Shown here one piece after another: positions 32,875 to 41,178 of a stretch of 48,151 nucleotides of DNA. Below the pieces are notes generated by a model. It made no database searches. It saw nothing but the letters and a program-made list of their open reading frames with translations, and was not told where the DNA came from. Each line of letters starts with the position of its first letter. The first letter of the stretch is position 1. This DNA is from Candidatus Caldisaccharidevorator malaysiensis (GTDB lineage Bacteria > Armatimonadota > Fervidibacteria > Fervidibacterales > Fervidibacteraceae), in assembly GCA_025057575.1 (NCBI GenBank), contig JANXBO010000020.1:1-48151 (forward strand). The letters run 5' to 3'. A program made the position numbers and the translations under genes.

Positions 32875-33354
32875 ATGGAGTGGCGGGTTGGCATCGGGGT
32901 AGACGCCCACCCCTTGAGTGGGGACCGCCCTCTGATCCTGTGCGGAGTCGCCATTCCTCATCCGAAAGGGCTAATGGGGCATTCGGACGGGGATGCGGCT
33001 CTTCACGCTTTATGCGATGCTCTCTTAGGTGCCCTGGGCTGGGGGGACATCGGTCAATGGTTTCCCCCTTCAAAGCCCGAATACCAGGGTGCCGATAGCC
33101 GTCAGTTTGTCCTTCGCATAATGGAGCAAATTAGGGCAGCCGGTTGGTCCGTCGTGAATGCCGACATAACAGTGGTGGCAGAGGAGCCCAAACTGGCGCC
33201 CTACCGGGACCAGATGCGCCAGGTCGTTGCTGATCTGTTAGCCGTGCCGACAAAGCAGGTCAGTGTCAAAGCCACAACGACTAACGCCCTCGGGTTCGTC
33301 GGTCGGCAAGAAGGCATCGCTGCGGTCGCCATTGTTGCCCTATCAAAAGGATAA
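32875..33354 (+). CDS. ispF: 2-C-methyl-D-erythritol 2,4-cyclodiphosphate synthase
   Basis: 159 residues, normal length. RVGIGVDAHPL supplies the Asp and His zinc ligands, GHSDGDAALHALCDALLGA the third ligand, and VKATTTNALGFVGRQEGIAA the C-terminal family signature. It makes the cyclic diphosphate of the MEP isoprenoid pathway. ATG 32875 behind AAAGGGTGG. A weak promoter-like TTGACG lies at 32816. The partner gene ispD is only 0.9 kb away but on the other strand. Confidence 0.94.
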   Translation: MEWRVGIGVDAHPLSGDRPLILCGVAIPHPKGLMGHSDGDAALHALCDALLGALGWGDIGQWFPPSKPEYQGADSRQFVLRIMEQIRAAGWSVVNADITVVAEEPKLAPYRDQMRQVVADLLAVPTKQVSVKATTTNALGFVGRQEGIAAVAIVALSKG

Positions 33355-33370
33355 AGAGAGGGATGTTGGA

Positions 33371-33940
33371 ATGACCGAAGAACAAAAGGCTCAAGGAACG
33401 AAGCCGATCCATCTGAGAATCGTCAGCCACGATGTCACTTTAGCCCCTGAGTTTCGGGAGATGGTCCTCAAAAAACTTCAGGGGCTCAACCGAATCTTTC
33501 ACGGTCCGATAGATGGGGAACTGGAAGTTCGAAAAGAACGGGGACGGTATGTTGTAGAAATCAGTTTGAAAGTTTCCCGGTATCTGGTGCGCAGTCAAGA
33601 GAGAGGCAAGACAATCCGAGAGGCGTTGGACCGAGCCGTTGATAAAGTGGACCGTCAAATTCGGCGCCACAAAGAGCGTCTGCTTGATCGCCATCGGGTG
33701 CGACCCGATCGGGTCGCTGCGGAAGAGGCACCACCCATAACCGACCAATCCCTGACAATCGGCAGAGTGAAACAGTATGGGGTCAAGCCGATGACGGTAG
33801 AGGAAGCGGCGATCACGATGGACCTCCTTGGTCACGACTTTTTTGTCTTTGTCAATGCGGAGACAAACCGCGTCAATGTCCTTTACCGAAGGGCGGCAGG
33901 CGATTTGGGTCTTTTGGAGCCGGGGGAAGAAGAGGAGTGA
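33371..33940 (+). CDS. hpf: Ribosome hibernation promoting factor, long form
   Basis: 189 residues. N-terminal S30AE/HPF domain (~12-105: LRIVSHDVTLAPEFREMVL, ALDRAVDKVDRQIRRHKERL) and the C-terminal dimerisation domain of long HPF (~125-185: KQYGVKPMTVEEAAITMDLL, HDFFVFVNAETNRVNVLYRR). Long HPF dimerises 70S ribosomes into inactive 100S particles in stationary phase. ATG 33371, 16 bp after ispF; the frame is open into ispF but that region has no ribosome site. Confidence 0.93.
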   Translation: MTEEQKAQGTKPIHLRIVSHDVTLAPEFREMVLKKLQGLNRIFHGPIDGELEVRKERGRYVVEISLKVSRYLVRSQERGKTIREALDRAVDKVDRQIRRHKERLLDRHRVRPDRVAAEEAPPITDQSLTIGRVKQYGVKPMTVEEAAITMDLLGHDFFVFVNAETNRVNVLYRRAAGDLGLLEPGEEEE

Positions 33941-33949
33941 CTGTTCTCA

Positions 33950-34255
33950 GTGGCAGAGAAAATGAGTTGGGGCATCTTAGCGGAGCGGGTCCGATCGGAA
34001 CTAGGTGAAGCCTTTTTTACCCGACCTCAAGAGACTTTAGCCTTTACCCTCAACCTCTGGAAGGAAGTGGCTCCGGATCGTTTTCACGATCCTCTGGTGC
34101 TCTCCGAGGAAGGACCTGGTCTGACCGATTTTGGCGTTGCTGCCCGAGAATTTCTTTGGAAGGTCCTTGACGAACGATCGGATCGGGCGGCAGTCCTTCT
34201 GTGGCTGACGCTTACCGAATGGCTCGTCGGGTGGGAACTTTCCCAGTCCGGCTAA
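33950..34255 (+). CDS. Hypothetical small protein
   Basis: 101 residues, mostly helical by composition (ILAERVRSELGEAFFTRPQE, AAVLLWLTLTEWLVGWELSQ), acidic, without signal peptide or known domain. It starts with GTG 9 bp after hpf and has AGAGGAG (33931-33937) upstream; ATG 33962 is an in-frame alternative. Last gene of the ispF-hpf group; its stop interlocks with that of the converging ispD gene. Function unknown. Confidence 0.6.
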   Translation: MAEKMSWGILAERVRSELGEAFFTRPQETLAFTLNLWKEVAPDRFHDPLVLSEEGPGLTDFGVAAREFLWKVLDERSDRAAVLLWLTLTEWLVGWELSQSG

Positions 34256-35004
34256 GGTGGCACTTTCTGAAGCCGGATCAAGGCGTCTGCGACGGTAAAG
34301 TCGGACAAAGTGGTCAATTTAATATTCCAGGGGTCGGACGGGACCAGGCGGACGGGGATCCCCATCTTCTCCACTAAAGCCGCATCATCGCTGGTTCGCC
34401 AACCCTTTTCTCTGCCAAGGTGATGGGCGCGGACCAATAGGTAGCGGGCGAAGACCTGAGGGGTCTGGACCGCCCAAAGGCTTTTTCGGTCCACTGTGCG
34501 CCGGATCCAGATCCCGTCAAAGGACTCCTTCATCGTGTCGGTGCACGGCACAGCGGCAGTCGCCGCTCCCCACATCTGTGCCGCCAACCAGACGGAGGCG
34601 ACGATCCGGGGCGTGACAAAGGGGCGCACCCCATCGTGAACGACGATCCACCGCGTCTCTTCGGGCAAAAAATGAAGGCATCGGGCAACGGATTCCTGTC
34701 GGGTCGCCCCTCCGGTGATGACCTGGAACAATTGTGGGCGGTGGATCTCTTGGGCGACCGAACGGACCGCTTCTTCATAGCCCTCAGGAGCGGCAATGAT
34801 GAGATGACCGATGTGGACAACAGAAGCGAGAGACTGTAGGGTCCACCAAAGGACGGGACGATCGTTGAGGGGTAACAGGGCTTTCGGACAGTTGGGGTCC
34901 GAAGACAAATAGTCCCTTACCGGATGAGCGGCGATCCCGCTGTTCAAAAGACTTTCTTTAAGCCTTGCTCCCGTGCCGGCGGCTGGAACTACCGCCGTTG
35001 TCAT
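34252..35004 (-). CDS. ispD: 2-C-methyl-D-erythritol 4-phosphate cytidylyltransferase
   Basis: About 250 residues. AVVPAAGTGARL binds CTP, CPKALLPLNDRPVLWWTL is the second loop with the conserved lysine, VVHDGVRPFVTPRI and the later DRKSLWAVQTPQVF complete the signature. It activates MEP with CTP. Compared with the usual enzyme there is an insertion of about 20 residues between the first loop and PKALL (residues ~15-38, ESLLNSGIAAHPVRDYLSS). ATG 35004 lies inside the end of the PIN/TRAM gene, giving a 47-bp overlap in another frame, with GGGGA as ribosome site. Forms a - strand group with the PIN/TRAM gene and radA. Confidence 0.92.
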   Translation of the reverse strand: MTTAVVPAAGTGARLKESLLNSGIAAHPVRDYLSSDPNCPKALLPLNDRPVLWWTLQSLASVVHIGHLIIAAPEGYEEAVRSVAQEIHRPQLFQVITGGATRQESVARCLHFLPEETRWIVVHDGVRPFVTPRIVASVWLAAQMWGAATAAVPCTDTMKESFDGIWIRRTVDRKSLWAVQTPQVFARYLLVRAHHLGREKGWRTSDDAALVEKMGIPVRLVPSDPWNIKLTTLSDFTVADALIRLQKVPP

Positions 35005-36187
35005 CAAACAGATCCCCGCTTTCGGACCTCGCGACATTGCGACGGGTGACTTCCTGAAATTCGCCGAAAATCATCTTGCCGACCGTGGACTGAAGCACGC
35101 TGGTGACCTTCAGTCGGACCTCATGCCCGATGTGCGGTCTACCCCTCTCAACGACCACCATTGTCCCGTCCGTCAAGTAGCCGACCCCTTGGTTGGGCTC
35201 TTTTCCCGCCCTCTGAATCACGACGGTCAGTTCTTCTCCAGGAAGGACAGCAGGCTTTAAGGCGGTCGCCAGTTCGTTGACCGACAGAACACGAACTCCC
35301 TGCAAGCGGGCTAATTTCTGAAGGTTATTGTCGTTGGTGATAATGGCTGCCTTCCTTCTCTTCGCCAACCGAATCAGTTTCTCATCCACCGAGTGCGCTC
35401 GGTGAACTTCAGGGGGAATGTCTTCCGTAAACTCAATTGCGGCTGCTGCAACGGTCTTTAGGTCTTGAAGGACCGCCAACCCTCTCTGCCCGCGCGCTCT
35501 CTTCAGTTCATCGGCAGAGTCGGCAATGCTTTGAAGTTCGTTAAGGACGAAACTGGGGATAACCAGCCGTCCCTCTAAAAACCCGCTCTTCACGACATCC
35601 GCCAGGCGCCCATCAATGATGACGCTGGTGTCCACCAGTTTATCGGGGACCGAAGGCAGTCGGTGATTGGGCGCGGTCGCCGATGCCCCCGACGACAAAA
35701 CCTGAGCAATCGCCGGCCAAGAGAGGACATCCCTTACCTTCATCAGGGTATGGATGGAAAAAGCGATGAGGAGGACGCCGATCGGGACGACCAGACCCAA
35801 AAACGGAATCACCGCCATTCCTTGCTGCTTTCTCAAGAAAACCCAGAGGGGAATGCCTGAGACCAGATAGGTAAGGGCGAGACCCAAGAGAACGCCAAAC
35901 AAGATCGCCATCTTGTCCGCCAAGGACATCTTTTCCACTTTTTCCCAAATTTGGTAAGCCTTTTCCGTCAAGTAGCTGCTCACCAGCATGGCGACGAGGA
36001 CGCCGATAATGGTAAAGCCCAGACCGATCAAGAGGGCATCCCGTTCGGAAAGGTCAAAGTTGCGTGCCGCCAAATAGCGGATCAGGCTCTGACCGCCCGC
36101 CAAACCCGCAGACCCTAAGGCAATGGCAAGGGTGCTCGTGATAACAATCAGAAGGAACCGATAGGCCCATTCATGCCAGCGTCCCAT
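34958..36187 (-). CDS. Membrane-anchored PIN/TRAM domain protein (YacL-like)
   Basis: 409 residues. Four membrane helices (~10-35, ~50-72, ~88-112, ~122-145), then a PIN nuclease-like domain (DTSVIIDGRLADV, NELQSIADSADELKRARGQR, VDEKLIRLAK, IITNDNNLQKLA), which carries the acidic residues of the family, and a C-terminal TRAM domain (LPGEELTVVIQRAG, GYLTDGTMVVVERG). The architecture is that of YacL of Bacillus-type genomes, where the gene also neighbours radA and ispD. Probably an RNase; target unknown. ATG start directly abuts the radA stop. The C-terminal tail is polar and overlaps ispD. Confidence 0.92.
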   Translation of the reverse strand: MGRWHEWAYRFLLIVITSTLAIALGSAGLAGGQSLIRYLAARNFDLSERDALLIGLGFTIIGVLVAMLVSSYLTEKAYQIWEKVEKMSLADKMAILFGVLLGLALTYLVSGIPLWVFLRKQQGMAVIPFLGLVVPIGVLLIAFSIHTLMKVRDVLSWPAIAQVLSSGASATAPNHRLPSVPDKLVDTSVIIDGRLADVVKSGFLEGRLVIPSFVLNELQSIADSADELKRARGQRGLAVLQDLKTVAAAAIEFTEDIPPEVHRAHSVDEKLIRLAKRRKAAIITNDNNLQKLARLQGVRVLSVNELATALKPAVLPGEELTVVIQRAGKEPNQGVGYLTDGTMVVVERGRPHIGHEVRLKVTSVLQSTVGKMIFGEFQEVTRRNVARSESGDLFDDNGGSSSRRHGSKA

Positions 36188-37576
36188 CTAATCCCTCCTT
36201 CTTGTTGTCCGGTTGGCACCGATTAAGTGAAACATCTCCGCCGCTTGGCGGACATCGGCAACGGTTGTCCAGTCAACGGTTGAAGTGCCATCCGTCGGAC
36301 CGATGCAATGACGGAACCCCAATCGGCGCCCTTCCCGGACCCGCAAAGCGCCCTGACTGACCGGGCGCACCTCTCCCGAAAGTCCCACCTCCCCAAAAAA
36401 CGCCGTCCCCGCCGGTAGCGGACGGTCCGACCGGCTGGATAGGATGGCTAAAGCAATTGGCAAGTCAATCGCTGTCTCCCTTATTCTCAGCCCTCCTACC
36501 ACGTTCACATAAACATCCTTGTTTGATAGCGAACAGCCCAGATGTTTCTCCAGAACGGCGATGAGCATCAGGAGCCTCCCAATGTCCACCCCCGTCGCCA
36601 CTCTCCGACATCCGCTCCAAGTATTAGACGCAACTAAGGCTTGCACTTCGGCAACGAGGGGACGCCGTCCCTCTACGATCAGCGCGACTGCACTGCCGAT
36701 TTTGGGCTCCTGAGAAGCGGAAAGAAGCCATTGGTCGGGATGAGTCAGGTCCTCAAGCCCTCGCTCCGTCATCTGGAAAAGACCAACCTCGCCCGTCGTT
36801 CCAAAACGATTCTTCGTTGCCCGAAGGAGCCGGACCGGCGCCGTTGCTTCTCCCTCAAGATAAAGGACCGCATCCACCATATGCTCCAAAACCTTCGGTC
36901 CGGCAAGGTATCCTTCCTTAGTGACATGTCCGATAAACAGCAAACCCATGCGGCTCTCTTTCGCTATTCTTATCAGATGAGCCGCCGATTCGCGAACCTG
37001 ACCGACGGAACCGGGCGAAGAGGTCAGTAGGGGATGGAAGACCGATTGGATGGAATCAATGACAGCGATCTGGGGATAAACGGACTGCAGGCAGTTACTG
37101 ATGGCGAGCACATTTCTTTCACCCAGGACCAGAAGATCCGAGTGGATGAGGCTCAGGCGCTCCAACCGCATCGCCAGTTGATGGGGAGACTCCTCCCCAC
37201 TGACATACAGCGCCTTGTGACCCTTTTGCGCCATCTGGGCTGCGACTTGGGTCAAAAGAGTGGACTTGCCCACTCCCGGTTCGCCGGCAACGATGATCGT
37301 GCTCCCCGGCACCATCCCTCCCCCGAGGACCCGATCCCACTCTGCCGATCCACTGACCACTCGAGGGACGACTGTTCCCTTGAGTTCGGTGGACGGGATC
37401 GGCTGACTTTCATCAACAACTGCCCTCATCGATCGCTTTTTCGGTCGGCTTTCCAAAGGGGCGACCAGTTCTTCCACCATCGTATTGAACTGCTCACAGA
37501 GGGGGCAGCGACCCAGCCATTGAGCGCTCTCGTAGCCGCAGTTGGCGCAGACGAACTTGGTTTTCTGCCGCGTCAA
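36188..37576 (-). CDS. radA: DNA repair protein RadA
   Basis: About 462 residues. N-terminal zinc finger (KFVCANCG...GRCPLC; Cys10, 13, 25, 28), a RecA-like ATPase with Walker A GEPGVGKST and Walker B IAVIDSIQSV, the RadA-specific KNRFG motif (RATKNRFGTTGEVG), and a Lon-like C-terminal domain (LPIALAILSSRSDRPLPAG). It promotes branch migration in recombination. TTG 37576 was chosen since GGAGAG lies just before it and the N-terminus then matches the usual start (x-TKFVC); the frame continues to 37960 with no ribosome site. Divergent from cpaA. Confidence 0.94.
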   Translation of the reverse strand: MTRQKTKFVCANCGYESAQWLGRCPLCEQFNTMVEELVAPLESRPKKRSMRAVVDESQPIPSTELKGTVVPRVVSGSAEWDRVLGGGMVPGSTIIVAGEPGVGKSTLLTQVAAQMAQKGHKALYVSGEESPHQLAMRLERLSLIHSDLLVLGERNVLAISNCLQSVYPQIAVIDSIQSVFHPLLTSSPGSVGQVRESAAHLIRIAKESRMGLLFIGHVTKEGYLAGPKVLEHMVDAVLYLEGEATAPVRLLRATKNRFGTTGEVGLFQMTERGLEDLTHPDQWLLSASQEPKIGSAVALIVEGRRPLVAEVQALVASNTWSGCRRVATGVDIGRLLMLIAVLEKHLGCSLSNKDVYVNVVGGLRIRETAIDLPIALAILSSRSDRPLPAGTAFFGEVGLSGEVRPVSQGALRVREGRRLGFRHCIGPTDGTSTVDWTTVADVRQAAEMFHLIGANRTTRRRD

Positions 37577-37706
37577 AGAGGTCTCTCCCGTTTTTACCCT
37601 CTCATACACCATTATGCCAGTTAAAGGTTGCAATTTTTTACCAGGGTCTGTTTCTCTGGTTTGGGCAACTTGTTTTTTTTCCAACTGTCTAATGGCACAA
37701 GGGTTA

Positions 37707-38297
37707 ATGTTCCTTGGGGAGAGGGGGGGAGCCGCGGAGGAAGGATGGCTGTTTGGAGTGCGCAATGGGGTTGTCGTCCTCACGGGTCTGGTCGCTATGG
37801 TTACGGACTGGAAATACAGGAAAATTCCTAATCTATTGACTTTTCCCGTTATTTTTTTGGGCCTTCTTTTGGGAGGCATCAGCGGTCTGTCTGGGTTCGG
37901 CAGTTCCGCCGGCGGTCTGTTGCTGGGTCTTGCCATCACCTTTCCTTTATTTGCTTTCAATCTGATCGGAGCAGGGGATGTGAAGTTAGTCCTCTGCTTT
38001 GGTGCCCTGAAAGGGCTTGCCTCTCCGCCAACTGTCTCCTTTGTTTTGTGGGCGTTCCTCTACGGAGCCCTTATCGGCGGCGTCTTTTCCCTATGCCTTT
38101 TTGGTCTCTCGGCAATCCGAAAGACCTCGGACCTCTTAGTGCAATGGGGTCTAACGGGTCCGCGACCGGTCGGGCACGGACCATCGGCGGCGCTAAAGGC
38201 TAAAATCCCGTATGCTCTTCCCTTAACGATGGGGGCGTTCGTCGCCCTTTTGTTAGAATTCGTTGCTGAGTCTCCAGCACCTTGGTTGAAGACTTAA
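37707..38297 (+). CDS. cpaA: Prepilin peptidase, CpaA/TadV type (A24 family)
   Basis: Up to ~196 residues with about six membrane helices. The two catalytic aspartates of type IV prepilin peptidases are seen in TDWKYRKIPN and GAGDVKL. It cuts the leader of Flp-type prepilins, and perhaps the prepilin-like proteins at 3.7 and 30 kb, in the inner membrane. Start uncertain: ATG 37707 is listed; GTG 37758, behind AGGAAGG, would give the short N-terminus usual for CpaA. First gene of a partial Flp/Tad pilus locus; divergent from radA. Confidence 0.85.
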   Translation: MFLGERGGAAEEGWLFGVRNGVVVLTGLVAMVTDWKYRKIPNLLTFPVIFLGLLLGGISGLSGFGSSAGGLLLGLAITFPLFAFNLIGAGDVKLVLCFGALKGLASPPTVSFVLWAFLYGALIGGVFSLCLFGLSAIRKTSDLLVQWGLTGPRPVGHGPSAALKAKIPYALPLTMGAFVALLLEFVAESPAPWLKT

Positions 38298-38347
38298 AAT
38301 TGATCCAGAGCACAACCGCTCTGCCGAAGGAGTGAACCTCTGCGACG

Positions 38348-39382
38348 ATGAGAAGGCGCATCAGAGGTTTCCGAGCAGCCCTTCTAATGACCGTCGTGCT
38401 GATGATCGTTGTCAATCTGTATCTTTTCTATAGGCAACCGGCACCGCCCGAAGTCAGTGAGGCACCGTCGGAACCGGCTCCCGCCGTGCCCAGATCAGTC
38501 GTGGTCGCCGCTCGGGACATCGGCTTTCGGGAACTGATCACTCCCGATGCCCTTACCCTTTCCCAGACGGTTGCGGGGGAACTGACCGATGCTTTTACGG
38601 ACGCCAATGAGGTGGCGTTCCGTGTCGCGAAGACCTTCATCAAATCGGGTGAGCCGATTCTTCGGCGGTTCGTCAGCGAACCCGTGGAGCAAGCCGGAGC
38701 GACTTGGCTGATTCCGCCCGGCAAGTTGGGATACTCGTTGACGCTGACTCGTCCCGAACGGTCGGTTCCGGTCCGAGCGGGCGATCGGATCCGCATTTAT
38801 GGGGTGTTTGCCGGTGTTCAGGCGCTTCCTTTAGTGGATCGGGTGCTGGTGTTGGCAGTGGACAATCGGGTGGGGGATCGGGAGTTGAGTCCAGAAGGCG
38901 CGCCGAGGGCTCAAACCGCTGCCGGACAGGGGCAGACGCCTCAGGCACCACCGGGGGCAGGAGACAAGCAGACTTTCTTCGTCGCTTTGACGCCGGCAGA
39001 GATTCAGAAGTTGATCCTGGCATCGGACAGTGGGGCGACTCTTCACTACGCTCTTTTACCCCCTTCGGATCCTCTCCTTGCGGCACCGCCAGAGCCTGGA
39101 AGACCCCTGCGGCTGAGTGAGGTCACCGGCTGGAGGGAATTAGAAGAGTCCATCGCTCGCCGCAATCAGGTAACGATAGAGACCCGAACCCCTCCGCCTC
39201 GTCCCGCTCCCCAGCCGCCGCTCATCACCCGAACACCGACGATTCCTCTGCCGCCCGTTGCACCTCCCCCACCGCCACCAGCGCCCAAACCGATCGTTCC
39301 TTCCGGTCCTCCCAAAGAGAAAACGGTCATCGGTGTCGTTGGCGATCAAAGGATCGTGTTCTCGGCAGCAACGTCTCGATAG
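38348..39382 (+). CDS. cpaB: Flp pilus assembly protein CpaB/RcpC
   Basis: 344 residues. One N-terminal membrane helix (LLMTVVLMIVVNLYLFY), a SAF domain (~50-120: VVVAARDIGFRELITPDAL, AKTFIKSGEPILRRF) and a beta-rich domain (~130-245: GYSLTLTRPERSVPVRAGDR, TFFVALTPAEIQKLILAS). The C-terminal ~90 residues are rich in proline (PPPRPAPQPP, PPPPPPAP), longer than in typical CpaB and probably extended in the periplasm. CpaB is thought to help the secretin in the Tad pilus machine. ATG start; AGGAG is 15 bases upstream, which is long. Confidence 0.85.
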   Translation: MRRRIRGFRAALLMTVVLMIVVNLYLFYRQPAPPEVSEAPSEPAPAVPRSVVVAARDIGFRELITPDALTLSQTVAGELTDAFTDANEVAFRVAKTFIKSGEPILRRFVSEPVEQAGATWLIPPGKLGYSLTLTRPERSVPVRAGDRIRIYGVFAGVQALPLVDRVLVLAVDNRVGDRELSPEGAPRAQTAAGQGQTPQAPPGAGDKQTFFVALTPAEIQKLILASDSGATLHYALLPPSDPLLAAPPEPGRPLRLSEVTGWRELEESIARRNQVTIETRTPPPRPAPQPPLITRTPTIPLPPVAPPPPPPAPKPIVPSGPPKEKTVIGVVGDQRIVFSAATSR

Positions 39383-39395
39383 AGGGTGTGATCAT

Positions 39396-41162
39396 ATGGG
39401 GAGATGGCTGTCGGTGGTGGTTGGGTTAGTGGTGGTTGGCCTTTCTCAAATCCATTCGGAGGTGAAGCCGGTTGCCGTTCAAAGAGAAATAGACGCCCGT
39501 CTGTCCCCTGTTGTCCACCTTATTCCTGAGGTGTTGACGACTATCAAAATGCTGAAGAGCACCAGCATCGTGATTGTCAGCAAGGGAACTTTGACCCGAT
39601 TCGTTGTCGGTGACCCTCAGGTCATCGCCCCCAATGTGCTGACGGAGAAGGAACTGGTGATCAACGGAAAAGGAATTGGCAAAACGAACCTGATCGTCTG
39701 GGAAGAGCGAGAGGGGCAAACAAGGGTAGCGACCTTTTGGGTTGAGGTTGTGGGTCCTGCGGTGGAAGAAGTCAAAGATAAGCCCGCTCCTGCCGACCCT
39801 CAAGAAACCCAGAGACGATTGGAGCAAGCCTTAGCAGGATTTGGTGTCACCGTTTCGGTTATTCCGTTGCCCGATGGGACCCTTGTTGCCATCTTAAAGG
39901 GAGAAGTGGATACGCCAGAGCAGGCAAAAGCTGCGGAAGCCATCGCCTCAATGATCACCCCAAAAGTCGTTTCCACGGTCCGAGCCGTCCAACCGGTTGC
40001 CGTGCCCCCAACACCCGAGGAGGAAAGAGCCCGACGACTCAGGCGCAGCATTGAGGAAGCCATCGGCATTCCGACAGTTAAGGTGAGTGTCGCTGAGGAC
40101 AAGGTCATCTTAACGGGGACGGTCAAAACCTTGAGCGATAAGGACGCTGCGGAGGTGAGGGCAACCCCCTTCGGCAAGGTGATCAACAGGATTGAAGTCG
40201 AGGAGGCAAAGGTTCGTCAGTTTCTTGCGGAAGTTCGGGTCGTTGAAATCTCCAAGACGGCTCTCAAAAGGCTGGGAGTTGACTATGGTCGGGTCCAACT
40301 GCTGACGACGGGAGCAGCAGGGGCAGCCGGCGTCTTTGTCGTGACTCCTGGGGAGGCGATCTTCGGAGAGGCAGCGGTTGCCAGCCCAATGGGTCGGGTA
40401 ACGCCGTTAGGGGCTCAACTGAATGTCCTGGTGCAGTCCGGCGCCGCTCGGATCTTAGCCAGCCCCCAGCAGAGAGCCTTGGAGGGGACCGACGCCACCT
40501 TTCTGGTCGGAGGGTTGGTGCCGATCCCTGTCTTTGGTCTGTTTGCGGGTGCTGCGGCAGGGGCGGGAGCAGCCAGCGTTGTCTTTTTTCCCTTCGGCAT
40601 TACTCTCACCCTTCATCCTGAGGCGACCCCTGAGGGGGAGATCTTCCTTCAAATGCGAGTGGAAGTCACCGCCCCTGACTTTGGTCTGGCGACGACGGTC
40701 TTAGGAACGACCGTTCCCGGCTTTCGCTTTCGCGGTCTTGACGATATCAAAATTGTTATCAAGGATGGGGATACGGTTGTCTTGTCTGGGTTAATCCAAG
40801 AAGAACTGAGAGAGCAAGTTAATCGGTTTCCGATCCTGTCTCGGATTCCGATCTTGGGGGAATTGTTCAAAAGCCGTCAGTTTGTGAGAAACGAGACGGA
40901 ATTGGTCCTTATGGTCACGATTCACAAAGAGGAGATCGCCGTCAGTCAGGAAGCATTGGAACTGATGCGAGCGTATCAGAAGAGACCATCCCTCCCACGA
41001 CCCACCTTTGGAGTGCCAACGACAGGTCTGATGGGAGCGGGACTGGGCGGAGGGCTTGGTGGTGGTCTAGGAGGGGGTATTGGTGCTGGTGCCCCTGCCG
41101 GTGGCACGGGGGTGCCGGCGGGGTCAATGGGAACACCTGGAGCGGGCGCTTCCTCCCCCTAA
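39396..41162 (+). CDS. cpaC: Flp pilus secretin CpaC/RcpA
   Basis: About 588 residues. Signal peptide (WLSVVVGLVVVGLSQ), pilus N-domain (LTTIKMLKSTSIVIVSKGTL, LVINGKGIGKTNLIVW), a BON-type repeat region (~125-265, VKVSVAEDKVILTGTV), the secretin beta-domain (~285-500: LNVLVQSGAARILASPQQ, VVLSGLIQEELREQVNRFPI with LSRIPILGELFKS) and a C-terminal tail extremely rich in glycine (~GGGLGGGLGGGIG). It forms the outer-membrane pore of the Tad pilus, which shows that the organism has an outer membrane. ATG 39396 with AGAGGGTG upstream, 13 bp after cpaB. Confidence 0.92.
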   Translation: MGRWLSVVVGLVVVGLSQIHSEVKPVAVQREIDARLSPVVHLIPEVLTTIKMLKSTSIVIVSKGTLTRFVVGDPQVIAPNVLTEKELVINGKGIGKTNLIVWEEREGQTRVATFWVEVVGPAVEEVKDKPAPADPQETQRRLEQALAGFGVTVSVIPLPDGTLVAILKGEVDTPEQAKAAEAIASMITPKVVSTVRAVQPVAVPPTPEEERARRLRRSIEEAIGIPTVKVSVAEDKVILTGTVKTLSDKDAAEVRATPFGKVINRIEVEEAKVRQFLAEVRVVEISKTALKRLGVDYGRVQLLTTGAAGAAGVFVVTPGEAIFGEAAVASPMGRVTPLGAQLNVLVQSGAARILASPQQRALEGTDATFLVGGLVPIPVFGLFAGAAAGAGAASVVFFPFGITLTLHPEATPEGEIFLQMRVEVTAPDFGLATTVLGTTVPGFRFRGLDDIKIVIKDGDTVVLSGLIQEELREQVNRFPILSRIPILGELFKSRQFVRNETELVLMVTIHKEEIAVSQEALELMRAYQKRPSLPRPTFGVPTTGLMGAGLGGGLGGGLGGGIGAGAPAGGTGVPAGSMGTPGAGASSP

Positions 41163-41178
41163 GGGCAGGTGCTTTTCA

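Noticed and set aside
37613-37960. Upstream extension of radA
   Set aside because: The zinc finger normally lies at the very N-terminus; the extension is low-quality sequence antisense to cpaA.
41030-41110. Apparent tandem repeat in DNA
   Set aside because: It is the glycine-rich tail of the secretin, encoded by repeated GGN codons, not an independent repeat.
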